Shown here piece by piece: positions 28,012 through 37,378 of a stretch of 52,297 nucleotides of DNA; the first letter of the stretch is position 1, and each line of letters starts with the position of its first letter. The notes under the pieces are model-generated. The model saw nothing but the letters and a program-made list of their open reading frames with translations, was not told where the DNA came from and made no database searches. Origin of the DNA: Gammaproteobacteria bacterium (lineage in GTDB: Bacteria > Pseudomonadota > Gammaproteobacteria > Pseudomonadales > Azotimanducaceae); assembly GCA_026706665.1 (NCBI GenBank), contig JAPOYI010000240.1:1-52297 (forward strand). Reading direction: 5' to 3'. Both the position numbers and the translations under genes were made by a program.

Positions 28012-29220
28012 ATGAGCGGCCGCCTGTTAACCCGCGTTGTCGTCCGGAACTACAAGAGTATCGCCGCATGCGACGTCGCGCCCGCACGGCTTGCTTTTCT
28101 GGTCGGGCCGAACGGAGCCGGGAAGAGCAACTTCCTCGACGCGCTCCGCTTCGTAGCGGACTCGCTTGCATATTCGATCCAGCACGCGCTGCGCGACCGG
28201 GGCGGCATCAACGACGTTCGGCGCAGATCCGGAGGCCATCCGACGCACTTTGCCATTCGCGTCGACTTCGACCTCGGCGAATCATCGGGCAACTACGGAT
28301 TACTGATCGGCGCCAGACCGGGTGAAGGGTACGTCGTCGAGCGCGAAGAATGCCTTGTGCGAGCATGTGACGGGCGCCCGAGTTTCTATTCGACGAGGCG
28401 CGGCCGCGTCGTCCGCTGCACGATTCCGTCACCGCCCGCAGCCGTGCAGGATCGCCTGTACCTGGTCAATGTCTCGGGATACCAAGCCTTCCGCCCGGTA
28501 TACGACGCCCTGTCCGAGATGGGGTTCTACAATCTGCGCCCCGACGAGATGCGCGCGTTGCAGTCGCCGGACGGAGGCGGGCTGTTGCAGCGCGATGGCG
28601 GCAATGTCGTGAGCGTCCTGTCGGCATTGGCGTCCGAAAACCCCGAACTGAAGCGGCGGGTAGACAGCTATCTCGCAAGGATGGTGCCGGGGATCGACAG
28701 CGTCGACCGGCGCACCGTCGGTCCCCTGGAAACACTCGAGTTTCGTCGAACGGTACGCGGCGCGAAACACTCCTGGCGCTTCTCTCCGAACGACGTTTCC
28801 GACGGCACGTTAAGGGCGCTCGGTGCGCTGGTGGCAGCATTCCAGGAAAGCGGAACTTCACTCAAGCGACTGGTCGGGATGGAGGAGCCTGAAGTTGCCC
28901 TGCACCCGCTTGCGGCTGGCGTGCTGGTCGAGGCCTTGCGGGAAGCTGCAGAAAAGACGCAGATTCTCGTGACCAGCCACAGTGCTGAAATGCTCGACAA
29001 TCCCGATATAGCCGACGATTCCATTCTGGCCGTGCGATCAGAGCAGGGGGAGAGCCGAATCGGCCCGCTCGATGACATCGGCCGCTCGGCACTCCAACGC
29101 CGCTTGCACACGGTCGGCGAACTGTTGCGAATGGACCAGCTCTCCCCCGACCCGGACCGGTCGAACCTGAACCCGCAACAACTCGACATATTCGACCAGG
29201 GCGGCCGGCACGAGGTGTAG
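28012..29220 (+). CDS. RecF/OLD-like AAA ATPase (SMC-type P-loop)
   Basis: A 402-residue soluble ATPase of the ABC/SMC-related class. The N-terminal VVRNYKSI is followed by Walker A GPNGAGKSN (32-40). An ABC-type signature NDVSDGTLRAL lies near 260-270, Walker B is VGMEEPEVALHP and the H-loop is LVTSHSAEML. There is no Toprim nuclease domain and no long coiled coil, so it is shorter than full OLD nucleases. Such stand-alone ATPases often pair with a small effector (for example DUF4276), but none is adjacent here. The ATG at 28012 is preferred; an ATG four codons earlier at 28000 is possible. Its start region is about 50 bp from the divergent crotonase gene. Confidence 0.85.
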   Translation: MSGRLLTRVVVRNYKSIAACDVAPARLAFLVGPNGAGKSNFLDALRFVADSLAYSIQHALRDRGGINDVRRRSGGHPTHFAIRVDFDLGESSGNYGLLIGARPGEGYVVEREECLVRACDGRPSFYSTRRGRVVRCTIPSPPAAVQDRLYLVNVSGYQAFRPVYDALSEMGFYNLRPDEMRALQSPDGGGLLQRDGGNVVSVLSALASENPELKRRVDSYLARMVPGIDSVDRRTVGPLETLEFRRTVRGAKHSWRFSPNDVSDGTLRALGALVAAFQESGTSLKRLVGMEEPEVALHPLAAGVLVEALREAAEKTQILVTSHSAEMLDNPDIADDSILAVRSEQGESRIGPLDDIGRSALQRRLHTVGELLRMDQLSPDPDRSNLNPQQLDIFDQGGRHEV

Positions 29221-29325
29221 CCACCCCCGCATCCGCCGCGACACCGGCGACCCAATCCCTTTAGAATGGGCGCCGCTACCGAAGACTGACTGCGACTGGC
29301 GAAGCATGATTGCCACCGGCGAAGT

Positions 29326-32085
29326 ATGGGCGCCTCCAGGGAAACGTCCGTGCTGAACAAGGAGCGCCGTTTCTTCCCTACCGGCCAGCCGTGGCTACTG
29401 TCCGCCCGGGTGACGATTCCGGGACAGGTCGACGGATACATGCGTCGGCCGCAACTGCTCAGCCGATGCCGACCGCTCGACAGGCGCCTCACCGTATTCC
29501 AGGCACCGTGCGGGTTCGGCAAGACAACCCTGCTCGCCGACATCTGTCGGCGCCAAAGGGCAATGGGCGTGCTGACGCCCTGGCTCCGTCTCGATGAAGC
29601 AGATTCGCTGAATGCCCTGACGAGCTACATCGGCTTTGCCCTGGAACGCGCGGGACTGGACGTTTCGGTGCTGCGATCCGCCGCCCCCAACTTCTCCAAG
29701 GTAGACAATCGACCTGATCACGAGCGCCCGGACCACCGGCTCGGCCTGTTGATGCGAGCGATTGACGACTATCGCAAGCCGTGCCTGTTTGCGCTCGACG
29801 AGGTGGAGCGCCTCGCCGATACGGAACAGGTCCGCGCGATCGACTTCCTCCTGAAACGTGCGCCGCGGAATGTTCACTTCTCAATGTCTATGCGCAACAG
29901 TCCGCGGGGGCTCGATCTGGCCACGGCGATCCTGGACCAGCGCGGTGCCATTCTGGGCGCCGAGGACTTGCGTTTTTCGAAACCGGAGATCGCGCTGTTT
30001 TTTGATGGCCAGCTGTCACGTCCCGAACTCACCGAGATGACGGAACGCACCGAAGGGTGGCCTGCGGCGCTAAGGGTTCATCACAACATGAGAACCGGGG
30101 TGTCGATTCCCGGAGAGTCGGACCAGTCGCCGGGATCGCATCCTGTACAGGGATACGCCGGGATAGCCGCGCGGCTTATCGCCTCTCGTCTGCGCCGGGA
30201 CTGGAAGGACGAGGAACGGAGCTATCTCCTGGACGTCGCCCTGTTCGACGTCATCGAACTCGCGATAGTTGACGAAGTGCTGCCCGAGGCGCATCGCAGA
30301 TCTGGAGCGGAAGTCCTGTCGAAACTGGACGGCCTTGTCCATTCCGTGGGCACCTCGGCGGGGGTGCTGCGCCTGCATCCGCTGGTCAGGGAGTACTGTG
30401 CCGCAAGGCGATTCCAGGAAGCTCCCTCGCGATATCGAATGCTCCATGGGCGGATCGCAATGGCCATGGCGCGTCGTAACCGCCTGGACTCCGCCCTGCG
30501 ACATGCCTCCGAGAGCGGCGACCATGCCCTGCTGGGACGGATCCTGGAAGGCGTCGGCGGCGCGAGGCTTTGGGCCACGCACGGAATGCAGCAGCTTCTT
30601 TCCGCGGAACGCTTCCTCAAGGCGGAGATGCTGGCGGACTTTCCCCGGCTCGCTTTGCTGCGGTGCGCCGCTCTGGTCGCCCGGTCCGAACTGCATGAGG
30701 GACTTGCGCTGTACCGGGCCGTCCGCGAACAGACCGCGGGCTTTCGTCGAGACCGGGACGGCGGCGACGATCATGCGCTGTGGATAGACAATGTCCTCGT
30801 GAAATCGACACTGGTGATTTTCGGATGCCAGCCGCTGGGCGACGTCACCGTCAGGACAATCCTTGCCGATGTACGGGCACTTGCGGTCGACGAGCAACTT
30901 GATCCGGCGGCTCGAGGACTGCTCTACACCATTCTCTGCAGCGCCGACTACCAGCGAGCGAGATTCGAATCCAGCCACTGGCTTGGAACCCAGGCCAAGC
31001 AATACTTCATGCTCGCCGGCGCCCGCTATGGCGCAGTCTTCAACGACTTTCACCGCGGCATGGCGGCCATGGCAGAAGGCCGCGTCGAGGATGCGGCCCA
31101 GACTTATTCGCGCCGCAGTCCGGCGCTGATCACGCAGGTGCTCCTGGCTGAACTCTATCTCGAACGAAACCAGCTCAAGTCCCATCGGCGCCTCGGGGCT
31201 GCTTCCGTGGTTCCGCTTCGCAACGTCGAGAAATGGCTCGACATTCACGCCGCGGCGTATGGCGTCGCGGCCGAACTGGCGCTCGAAAGAGAAGGCGTCA
31301 GCAGGGCCCTGCAAGTGGTGGAAGAAGGACTGAACCTGGCCAGGTCCGACAGTCTGCCCAGCCTGGCGCGTCACCTGTCGGCCCTGCGCGCTTCCTACCT
31401 GGTCATCGACGGGCAGGTTGAGTCCGCGATCCGGATGTGGCAGACGGCGGGATTGCCGGATGATCCATCGCGGCTGCTCGACCTGGACGACCAGACCTGG
31501 CGAGAGATGGAGTCGCTTTCCTGCGCCCGCCTGCGACTGCTTGCGGCGCAAGGAGAATTCGAAGCCGCCCGCCGCCTGGCGGAGCGGTTCGAGGAGGTCG
31601 CGCGGAGCCGCGGGCTGATGCGATCGCTGATGCGCTGCATCGCACTATGGATGAGCCTGGAGTACCGTGCCGGCAACATGAATGCCGCCGCTACCCGGCT
31701 GCTTGAGTTCCTCCGCCTGCTGCGCATCGCGGACTATGCGAGACCGCTGGTGCGCGAGCGCGAAGTGAGCGCGGAACTGCTGAGACGGGTGTTGGGGACG
31801 GCACTCAATCCCGCTCTCCGAGCGTCTGCCGAGTCCTTGCTGAGGCAGATGGGTTCTGAGGACGCCGGGCGCCCGGCGCGAACCTCACGCTACACGGCGC
31901 GCGAGCTAGAGGTGCTCGAACACCTGAACCGGGGCCTGCGCGACAAGGAGATTGCCCGTCATCTCGGCCTGACTGAACACGGCGTGCGGTACCACCTGAA
32001 GAACATATTTCGAAAGACCGGCGCCGTCAGCCGTCTGGATGCGGTACGGCGCGCCCGGGAACTGGGTCTCGGTGTCGAACCGTGA
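29326..32085 (+). CDS. MalT-like LuxR-family transcriptional regulator, copy 1
   Basis: A 919-residue regulator with the architecture of the MalT/LAL group. It has an N-terminal NTPase with Walker A APCGFGKTTLL (60-70) and FALDEVERL as the Walker B region. A winged-helix/arm follows, including TERTEGWPAALRVH, then a long TPR-like helical sensor. The C-terminal LuxR helix-turn-helix lies at about 852-912 (YTARELEVLEHLNRG, DKEIARHLGLTEHGVRYHLKNIF). In the family, ATP and an inducer drive oligomerisation and DNA binding. A weak promoter-like TAGAAT lies at 29262-29267. Its stop overlaps the start of a homologous second regulator (GTGA), so the two are co-translated. The inducer and targets are unknown. 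Confidence 0.92.
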   Translation: MGASRETSVLNKERRFFPTGQPWLLSARVTIPGQVDGYMRRPQLLSRCRPLDRRLTVFQAPCGFGKTTLLADICRRQRAMGVLTPWLRLDEADSLNALTSYIGFALERAGLDVSVLRSAAPNFSKVDNRPDHERPDHRLGLLMRAIDDYRKPCLFALDEVERLADTEQVRAIDFLLKRAPRNVHFSMSMRNSPRGLDLATAILDQRGAILGAEDLRFSKPEIALFFDGQLSRPELTEMTERTEGWPAALRVHHNMRTGVSIPGESDQSPGSHPVQGYAGIAARLIASRLRRDWKDEERSYLLDVALFDVIELAIVDEVLPEAHRRSGAEVLSKLDGLVHSVGTSAGVLRLHPLVREYCAARRFQEAPSRYRMLHGRIAMAMARRNRLDSALRHASESGDHALLGRILEGVGGARLWATHGMQQLLSAERFLKAEMLADFPRLALLRCAALVARSELHEGLALYRAVREQTAGFRRDRDGGDDHALWIDNVLVKSTLVIFGCQPLGDVTVRTILADVRALAVDEQLDPAARGLLYTILCSADYQRARFESSHWLGTQAKQYFMLAGARYGAVFNDFHRGMAAMAEGRVEDAAQTYSRRSPALITQVLLAELYLERNQLKSHRRLGAASVVPLRNVEKWLDIHAAAYGVAAELALEREGVSRALQVVEEGLNLARSDSLPSLARHLSALRASYLVIDGQVESAIRMWQTAGLPDDPSRLLDLDDQTWREMESLSCARLRLLAAQGEFEAARRLAERFEEVARSRGLMRSLMRCIALWMSLEYRAGNMNAAATRLLEFLRLLRIADYARPLVREREVSAELLRRVLGTALNPALRASAESLLRQMGSEDAGRPARTSRYTARELEVLEHLNRGLRDKEIARHLGLTEHGVRYHLKNIFRKTGAVSRLDAVRRARELGLGVEP

Positions 32086-34844
32086 ACATGGAGGAGTGGC
32101 ACTCGAGAGGGACCCGGGCGTCGACGGTGTTGACAGTGGCTCCCTGGCTGTTGAGCGCAAAGGTCGAGGTACCGGCCCGCGTTGATTCGTATTTCAGTCG
32201 CCCCCGACTATCTGGGTGGAGCGAACTGGGGGCCTCCCGAGTCGTGGTCATGCAGGCGCCCGGAGGTTTCGGCAAGACAACCGTGCTGGCGGAGATTCTC
32301 CGCCAGGCGCGTGAGCGCGGCACGCTCGCCGCGTGGCTCACCCTGGACGAAGACGATACCGAGGACGGCCTCGGAGCCTATCTCGCCTATGCCTTCGAGC
32401 GAGCGGGCCTCCCGGTCTCCGACCCGAGTGCCGCCATTGAGCATGGCCTGGGGCTGGTTGCGGCAACCATTGAGGCCCACAGAGAGCCTTGCCTGCTTGT
32501 TCTCGACGAAGCGGAGCGAATGACACCGACCGCCGTTTCGGCAATCAACTTCCTTTTGCGCAACATCCCGGACAATCTGCGCATTGCGGTCGGAATGCGG
32601 GACAACCCGGGACTGGATCTTGCGGTGTTCACGCTGGGTGAGCAGGGTGTTGTCCTGACCTCCGAGCAGTTGCGGTTCACGAGACGGGAAATCATCGACT
32701 TCTTCGGTGGCGAACTGTCGCGTCGAGAGCTGGCCGAGGTCACCGCTCGCACCGAAGGATGGCCCGTCGCCTTGCGCCTCTATCGCAATACGGGGACTGA
32801 CGAAACCAGTCCCCGATCGGCGCGGGGATGGCCGATGCGCGAACCCGCGGGAGACGACGAGGTCGCGGCAAACTGGCTGGGCGCGCGACTGCTGCGGGAT
32901 GTTGCGGATGCAGAACGCGAGTTCCTCTTTGACATCTCCCTGTTCGACTGGATCGATGTCGCGCTGGCGGACGAGGTGCTTGGGAGGGACGACTCGGGAC
33001 GAAGCGTGCACCGCCTGTCCTTGCTGCGCGGATTGGTCCAGCCAATGGGAAACAATGGCGACACGTTGCGCCTGCATCCGTTACTCCGGGATTACTGTGC
33101 GGCTCAGCTGCAGCGTGACGATCCCCAGCGGTACCGGTCGCTACACCGCGAAGTTGCCGTCGCGATGGATGGCCACGGCCACCTGATTCCCGCCATGCGA
33201 CATGCCAGCGCGGCCGGTGACCCCGGCCTGGTGGGTGACATTCTGGAGCGGGCCGGAGGGTTGCGGCTGTGGATGCAGGAGGGCATGACGAGACTCGGGG
33301 CGGCAGAGCGTTTCCTGACCCCGGAGGTGATGGAGAGTCATCCGCGCATCGCGCTGCTGCGTTGCCGGATTCTCACAAAGAACGCCAGGTTGGCGGAGGC
33401 GCGGCGGCTTTTTGAGCGCGTCAGGGCGCAGACGCACGATTTCACGCGTGATCCCGGCGGAGACTCGAACTACGAACTTGGCGTGGATGCCGTGGTCATC
33501 AAGGCAACCCTGGCCGGGTATGGCTGCATGCCGATTACCGCCGAACTGGTCAGGGACGTGGAGGCGAGCCTGTATCTCGTCCAGCGGGAACAGGACCCGA
33601 ACCCGACCACGCTGGCCAATCACAACCTCCTCCTCTTTGTCGCGTACTACCAGGCAGCACGGTTCGATCTCGCCCGAGCGTTTGCCGCCGAGGCTCGAAC
33701 ACGGTACTCACTCTGCAATTCTCACCACGGTGACTTCCATGTGACATTGCAGTCCGGCCTGCTCGCCATGGCACAAGGTCGCGTGGCAGAGGCTGAACGC
33801 AGCTACGAGCGGGCAGGTCGCATCGCGAGGGAGCACTTTCCCCGTGATGCCAGCCTGCCTGTCATTCTCAATGTCCTTTCGATGGAACTCGATCTCGAAC
33901 GCAACCGGACGGACGAACTCGAAGCACGTCTGTCCGAGATTCCGATTCCGCTACGTGATGTCGCCGTGTTGCTCGATGTTCACGCGGCGGCCGTCGACGT
34001 CGCGACCGAATGGATACTCGAGATGGGAAGCGCGGACGAAGCCCTGAGACTCGTGGAAGAGTCGTGGGACTTCGCCTTGAACGAAGGGCTGATGAGTGCC
34101 CTGCGGCACCTTTCCGCACTACGTGTCGGCTACCTGGTCTCTGGCGGACAGATCGATCAGGCGACGAGAGCGTGGCGAAGTGCCGGTCTTCCGGACGACG
34201 TGGGCGAACTGCTCGACCTCGAAACACAGTCCTGGCGCGAGATGGAAGCGATTTCCAGTGCGCGTATCCGGCTACTCGCGGCCGAGGGCTCCTTCGAAGC
34301 GGCTCGTGACGTGGCCGGCGGGTTGTGCGAACTGGCGCAGGAACGAGGCTTGACCCGAACACGCATGCGGGGCCTGGCGTCGCGAATGGCCCTGGAGTAC
34401 CAGGCCGGTCACGAGAGCGATGCGGAAAGGCGACTGCTCGACTACCTGCACGCTTATGCCGCCACGGACTATGTCCGACCGTTGGTGCGCGAACGGGAAA
34501 TCGCTCGCTCCGTCCTGGAGGCGCTGCTTGACTCGGGCCTGGAAGCACCCGTGCGCGAGATCGCGGACGCCGCACTGGAACATCTTGGCTCCGGGGTCGA
34601 ACAAGCGCCCCGGGCGCAACAGTACACGGCGCGGGAAATCGAGGTCCTGGAAGGTCTGGCCCGGGGAGAGCGGGACAAGGAGATCGCCCGCGATCTCGGG
34701 ATAACGGCGCATGGAGTTCGGTACCACCTGAAGAACCTCTTCAGAAAGCTGGGTGTGTCCGACAGGCTGGGTGCCGTGCGGACGGCACGTTCAGGCGGCC
34801 TGATTGGCCGGCGCACCAACGAAACTGGCAGTGGGAGCTGCTAG
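32082..34844 (+). CDS. MalT-like LuxR-family transcriptional regulator, copy 2
   Basis: A 920-residue paralogue of the upstream gene with the same layout: Walker A QAPGGFGKTTVLAE (58-71), Walker B LLVLDEAERM, TARTEGWPVALRLYRN, a TPR-like middle, and a C-terminal LuxR domain (YTAREIEVLEGLARG, DKEIARDLGITAHGVRYHLKNLFRKLG). The two proteins align along their full lengths, so they arose by tandem duplication. The start is a GTG at 32082 overlapping the previous stop; an ATG at 32088 is the alternative, and neither has a clear ribosome-binding site. An R2 repeat begins directly after its TAG stop. Confidence 0.92.
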   Translation: MNMEEWHSRGTRASTVLTVAPWLLSAKVEVPARVDSYFSRPRLSGWSELGASRVVVMQAPGGFGKTTVLAEILRQARERGTLAAWLTLDEDDTEDGLGAYLAYAFERAGLPVSDPSAAIEHGLGLVAATIEAHREPCLLVLDEAERMTPTAVSAINFLLRNIPDNLRIAVGMRDNPGLDLAVFTLGEQGVVLTSEQLRFTRREIIDFFGGELSRRELAEVTARTEGWPVALRLYRNTGTDETSPRSARGWPMREPAGDDEVAANWLGARLLRDVADAEREFLFDISLFDWIDVALADEVLGRDDSGRSVHRLSLLRGLVQPMGNNGDTLRLHPLLRDYCAAQLQRDDPQRYRSLHREVAVAMDGHGHLIPAMRHASAAGDPGLVGDILERAGGLRLWMQEGMTRLGAAERFLTPEVMESHPRIALLRCRILTKNARLAEARRLFERVRAQTHDFTRDPGGDSNYELGVDAVVIKATLAGYGCMPITAELVRDVEASLYLVQREQDPNPTTLANHNLLLFVAYYQAARFDLARAFAAEARTRYSLCNSHHGDFHVTLQSGLLAMAQGRVAEAERSYERAGRIAREHFPRDASLPVILNVLSMELDLERNRTDELEARLSEIPIPLRDVAVLLDVHAAAVDVATEWILEMGSADEALRLVEESWDFALNEGLMSALRHLSALRVGYLVSGGQIDQATRAWRSAGLPDDVGELLDLETQSWREMEAISSARIRLLAAEGSFEAARDVAGGLCELAQERGLTRTRMRGLASRMALEYQAGHESDAERRLLDYLHAYAATDYVRPLVREREIARSVLEALLDSGLEAPVREIADAALEHLGSGVEQAPRAQQYTAREIEVLEGLARGERDKEIARDLGITAHGVRYHLKNLFRKLGVSDRLGAVRTARSGGLIGRRTNETGSGSC

Positions 34845-34900
34845 TGCCATGAAATCCGACAGCCCTTCGGGCATGCCGTCTTTCACCCCCGCCCAAGCCC
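34843..34900 (+). repeat. R2 dispersed repeat, copy 1 (3' of the second LuxR gene)
   Basis: It reads (T)AGTGCCATGAAATCCGAC, then the small hairpin GCCC-TTC-GGGC, then ATGCCGTCTTTCACCCCCG and CCCAAGCCC. It starts within the TAG stop codon of the upstream gene. A close copy lies on the other strand at 40584-40641 and a diverged one at 43732-43790; both are also immediately 3' of a stop codon. Confidence 0.8.
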
Positions 34901-35080
34901 AGATATGCGAGTGTAGCTGCGAGGGATTTTTGGTTCCTGGCGAGGCGCGACGACGCCGTGTGGCAGGCACCGCACAAGGAGGAGCAACGGAGCCTTCAGC
35001 CCCGGGAGCGCGAGGGTGTCCCTCGCAAGAAAGTGTGCGCGAGGGGGTACCCCTCGCATGAAGACCGCCAGGGGCCAAAA
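34901..35080. other. gene-free interval with two small perfect hairpins
   Basis: No gene is seen. Two near-identical stem-loops stand out: GCGAGGG-TGT-CCCTCGC at 35010-35026 and GCGAGGGG-GTA-CCCCTCGC at 35039-35057, separated by 12 bp. They differ by an extra G:C pair and in the loop. With R2 on the left and R1 on the right, the whole 34845-35192 interval is a mosaic of repeat elements. The remaining 35193-35239, before recG, shows nothing. Confidence 0.6.
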
Positions 35081-35192
35081 AGTGCCCCACGGCCGGCGCC
35101 TTCGGCTCCGCCCGTGGCCCGGCCCCGCTCGTCGACCATGGAACAAACGTCCCCGGTCGCTGGCGCTCCGCGGACACGTCTGTTCCATGGTA
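35081..35192. repeat. R1 dispersed repeat, copy C
   Basis: A unit of about 112 bp starting AGTGCCCCACGGCCGGCGCC, with the same internal GGCCCGGCCCCGCTCGTCG as copies A and B at 1943-2168. The arms ACCATGGAACA (35135-35145) and TGTTCCATGGT (35181-35191) are perfectly complementary and can be extended by ACGT/ACGT after one mismatch. A new AGTGCC follows at once (35192-35197), the same junction as between copies A and B. Confidence 0.85.
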
Positions 35193-35239
35193 GTGCCGCA
35201 GATACCCGTAGATTTTGGTTTGACGGCGCACCAGTGTCG

Positions 35240-37261
35240 CTAGACTTCAACATACCGGTCGTCGAAGAACGGGCTCCACGTGGCAACGACCTTGCGGCGC
35301 ACCGGATCGGCCAGCCGGGCACCCATTTCGACGACCGCAGGAATCAGCGGCGCGTCCCGCGCGAGGTCCGCGACCTGGAATGTCTGCATGCCGGTCTGCC
35401 GCGTACCGAGGATATCTCCGGGGCCCCTGAGTTCGAGGTCTTTCTCGGCGATGACGAAGCCGTCCCGGGTTTCCCGCATGATCCCGAGCCGCGCCCTCGC
35501 GACATCCGACAACGGCGGATCGAACAGCAGGATGCAGTAGCTTCGCCGTTTTCCGCGGCCTATGCGGCCCCGGAGCTGGTGCAGTTGCGCGAGGCCGAGC
35601 CGTTCCGGATTCTCGATCACCATCAGCGACGCATTCGGCACGTCGACACCCACTTCGACCACGGTCGTCGCCACGAGCACATCGATGGCGCCGTTCTTGA
35701 AGCCTTCCATAGCCTGCGCTCTCTCCGCCGCCGACAGCCGGCCGTGGACCAGGCCGACCCGCAGGCCCGGCGCCTCCGCGCGCAGTTCCGCCGCAACGTT
35801 CTCGGCCGCCTGTGACTCAAGCGCGTCGGAAGCCTCGATGAGGGTGCATATCCAGTACGCCTGACGGCCGGCGCGACACGCGGACACAACACGCCCGGTC
35901 ACTTCCGGTCGGCGCGAACTAGACACGGCGCTGGTCTGGACAGGTGGCCGTCCGGGCGGCAGTTCGTCGATCACCGACACATCCATGTCCGCGTAGAGCG
36001 CCATCGTCAAGGTGCGCGGAATGGGTGTGGCCGTCATCACGAGCTGATGGGGAAGATGCCCCTTGTGGCGAAGCATCATGCGTTGATGCACCCCGAAACG
36101 ATGCTGCTCGTCGACGATCACGAGCGCGAGTGACGCGAACTCCACCGAGGACTGGAACAGCGCGTGGGTGCCGGCGGCAACCAGTGTCTCACCGCGCGCG
36201 ATGGCGGAGAGGCGCGCGCGACGTTCCCTGGCGGCGAGGCGGCCGGTAATCAGGCCCACCTCGATGCCGAGCGGCGACAGCCATCCGGACAGCGTCTCGT
36301 AGTGCTGTTCCGCCAGGATTTCCGTCGGCGCCATGATGGCCGTCTGGCATCCATGCTCCGCCGCCCGGATGGCTGCAAACGCCGCGACGACAGTCTTGCC
36401 CGAGCCAACGTCGCCCTGCAGCAGGCGGATCATCGGGGTCGGGCTGTCGAGATCGTTCAGAACCTCCGACACGACACGGCGCTGCGCACCTGTCAGCCGG
36501 AAGCCCAGGTTGCGCGCCAGTTCACGACCGAGACCCTGCGCCTTGGGCAAGGGCGTCGTACGCTGCCGGGCGCGCAGTTTCTGACGCTCGCGCATCAGCA
36601 GGTGGTGCGCCAACAACTCGTCTTTCGCGACCCGCACGCGGGACGCGTCCAGCGCTTCGGGCGCCGCATCCGCGGGTGGCCGGTGCAGGAACACGACAGC
36701 GTCGTCAAGCGCCGGAACGGGTTCGTCCGGCAACACGCTTCCGTTCAGTGTCATCCCGGCGTCCAGCACCTGGTCGATGCAAGCCCGGATACGCGTGCTC
36801 GCGAAACCCTGGGTCGCCGGATACACGGGTGTCAGGGCCGGTTGCGGCGCTTCGGGCCTCGCGGAGAGCACCCGGTACTCCGGATGCACCATTTCCCTGC
36901 CCGCCGGACCGGCCCGCACCTCGCCGAAACACCGCAACCATTCGCCCCGCCGCAGCGCCTCGGCCTGCGGCCGCGAAAAGTGAAACAGCCGCATGGTCAG
37001 GAATCCGGCGCCGTCCGAGATAGTCGCCGTCAGGCTTCTTCGTCGGCCATACGCCATGTCGGACCGAACGAGCTTGCCCGCGACCAGGCACGCCTGGCCA
37101 ATTTCCACCTCGCTCAGGGGGACGTAGCGCGTCCGGTCCTCGTAGCGCATCGGCAGATGCAGCAACAGCTCTGCAACGGAAACGATGCCGAGCCTCGCGA
37201 GACTCCCTGCGGCGGCAGGTCCAACACCGCGCAGGACGGTCACCGGATCACCGGCCTTCAT
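35240..37261 (-). CDS. recG: ATP-dependent DNA helicase RecG
   Basis: A 673-residue superfamily-2 branch-migration helicase that rescues stalled forks. The N-terminal wedge domain starts VTVLRGVGPAAAGSLARLGIVSVAELLLHLPMRYEDRT. Walker A is GDVGSGKTVVA, motif II is DEQHRFGV, motif III is MTATPIPRTL and motif VI is QLHQLRGRIGRGKRRSYC, followed by the RecG-type GDILGTRQTGMQTFQVADL. The length is slightly below E. coli (693). The ATG at 37261 is set by homology. It lies 117 bp downstream of spoT; trmH, often between them, is absent. Confidence 0.97.
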   Translation of the reverse strand: MKAGDPVTVLRGVGPAAAGSLARLGIVSVAELLLHLPMRYEDRTRYVPLSEVEIGQACLVAGKLVRSDMAYGRRRSLTATISDGAGFLTMRLFHFSRPQAEALRRGEWLRCFGEVRAGPAGREMVHPEYRVLSARPEAPQPALTPVYPATQGFASTRIRACIDQVLDAGMTLNGSVLPDEPVPALDDAVVFLHRPPADAAPEALDASRVRVAKDELLAHHLLMRERQKLRARQRTTPLPKAQGLGRELARNLGFRLTGAQRRVVSEVLNDLDSPTPMIRLLQGDVGSGKTVVAAFAAIRAAEHGCQTAIMAPTEILAEQHYETLSGWLSPLGIEVGLITGRLAARERRARLSAIARGETLVAAGTHALFQSSVEFASLALVIVDEQHRFGVHQRMMLRHKGHLPHQLVMTATPIPRTLTMALYADMDVSVIDELPPGRPPVQTSAVSSSRRPEVTGRVVSACRAGRQAYWICTLIEASDALESQAAENVAAELRAEAPGLRVGLVHGRLSAAERAQAMEGFKNGAIDVLVATTVVEVGVDVPNASLMVIENPERLGLAQLHQLRGRIGRGKRRSYCILLFDPPLSDVARARLGIMRETRDGFVIAEKDLELRGPGDILGTRQTGMQTFQVADLARDAPLIPAVVEMGARLADPVRRKVVATWSPFFDDRYVEV

Positions 37262-37378
37262 TCGGGGTCTCGCACCGTCGACGCGGGGCGCGGGGTCAGT
37301 GTGAGTTTCCGGGCCGTAAGCCAGCCCATGCCGAGCCGGTGCCCGCAGAACCGATGGCTATCCAGGTGAACAGACCGC

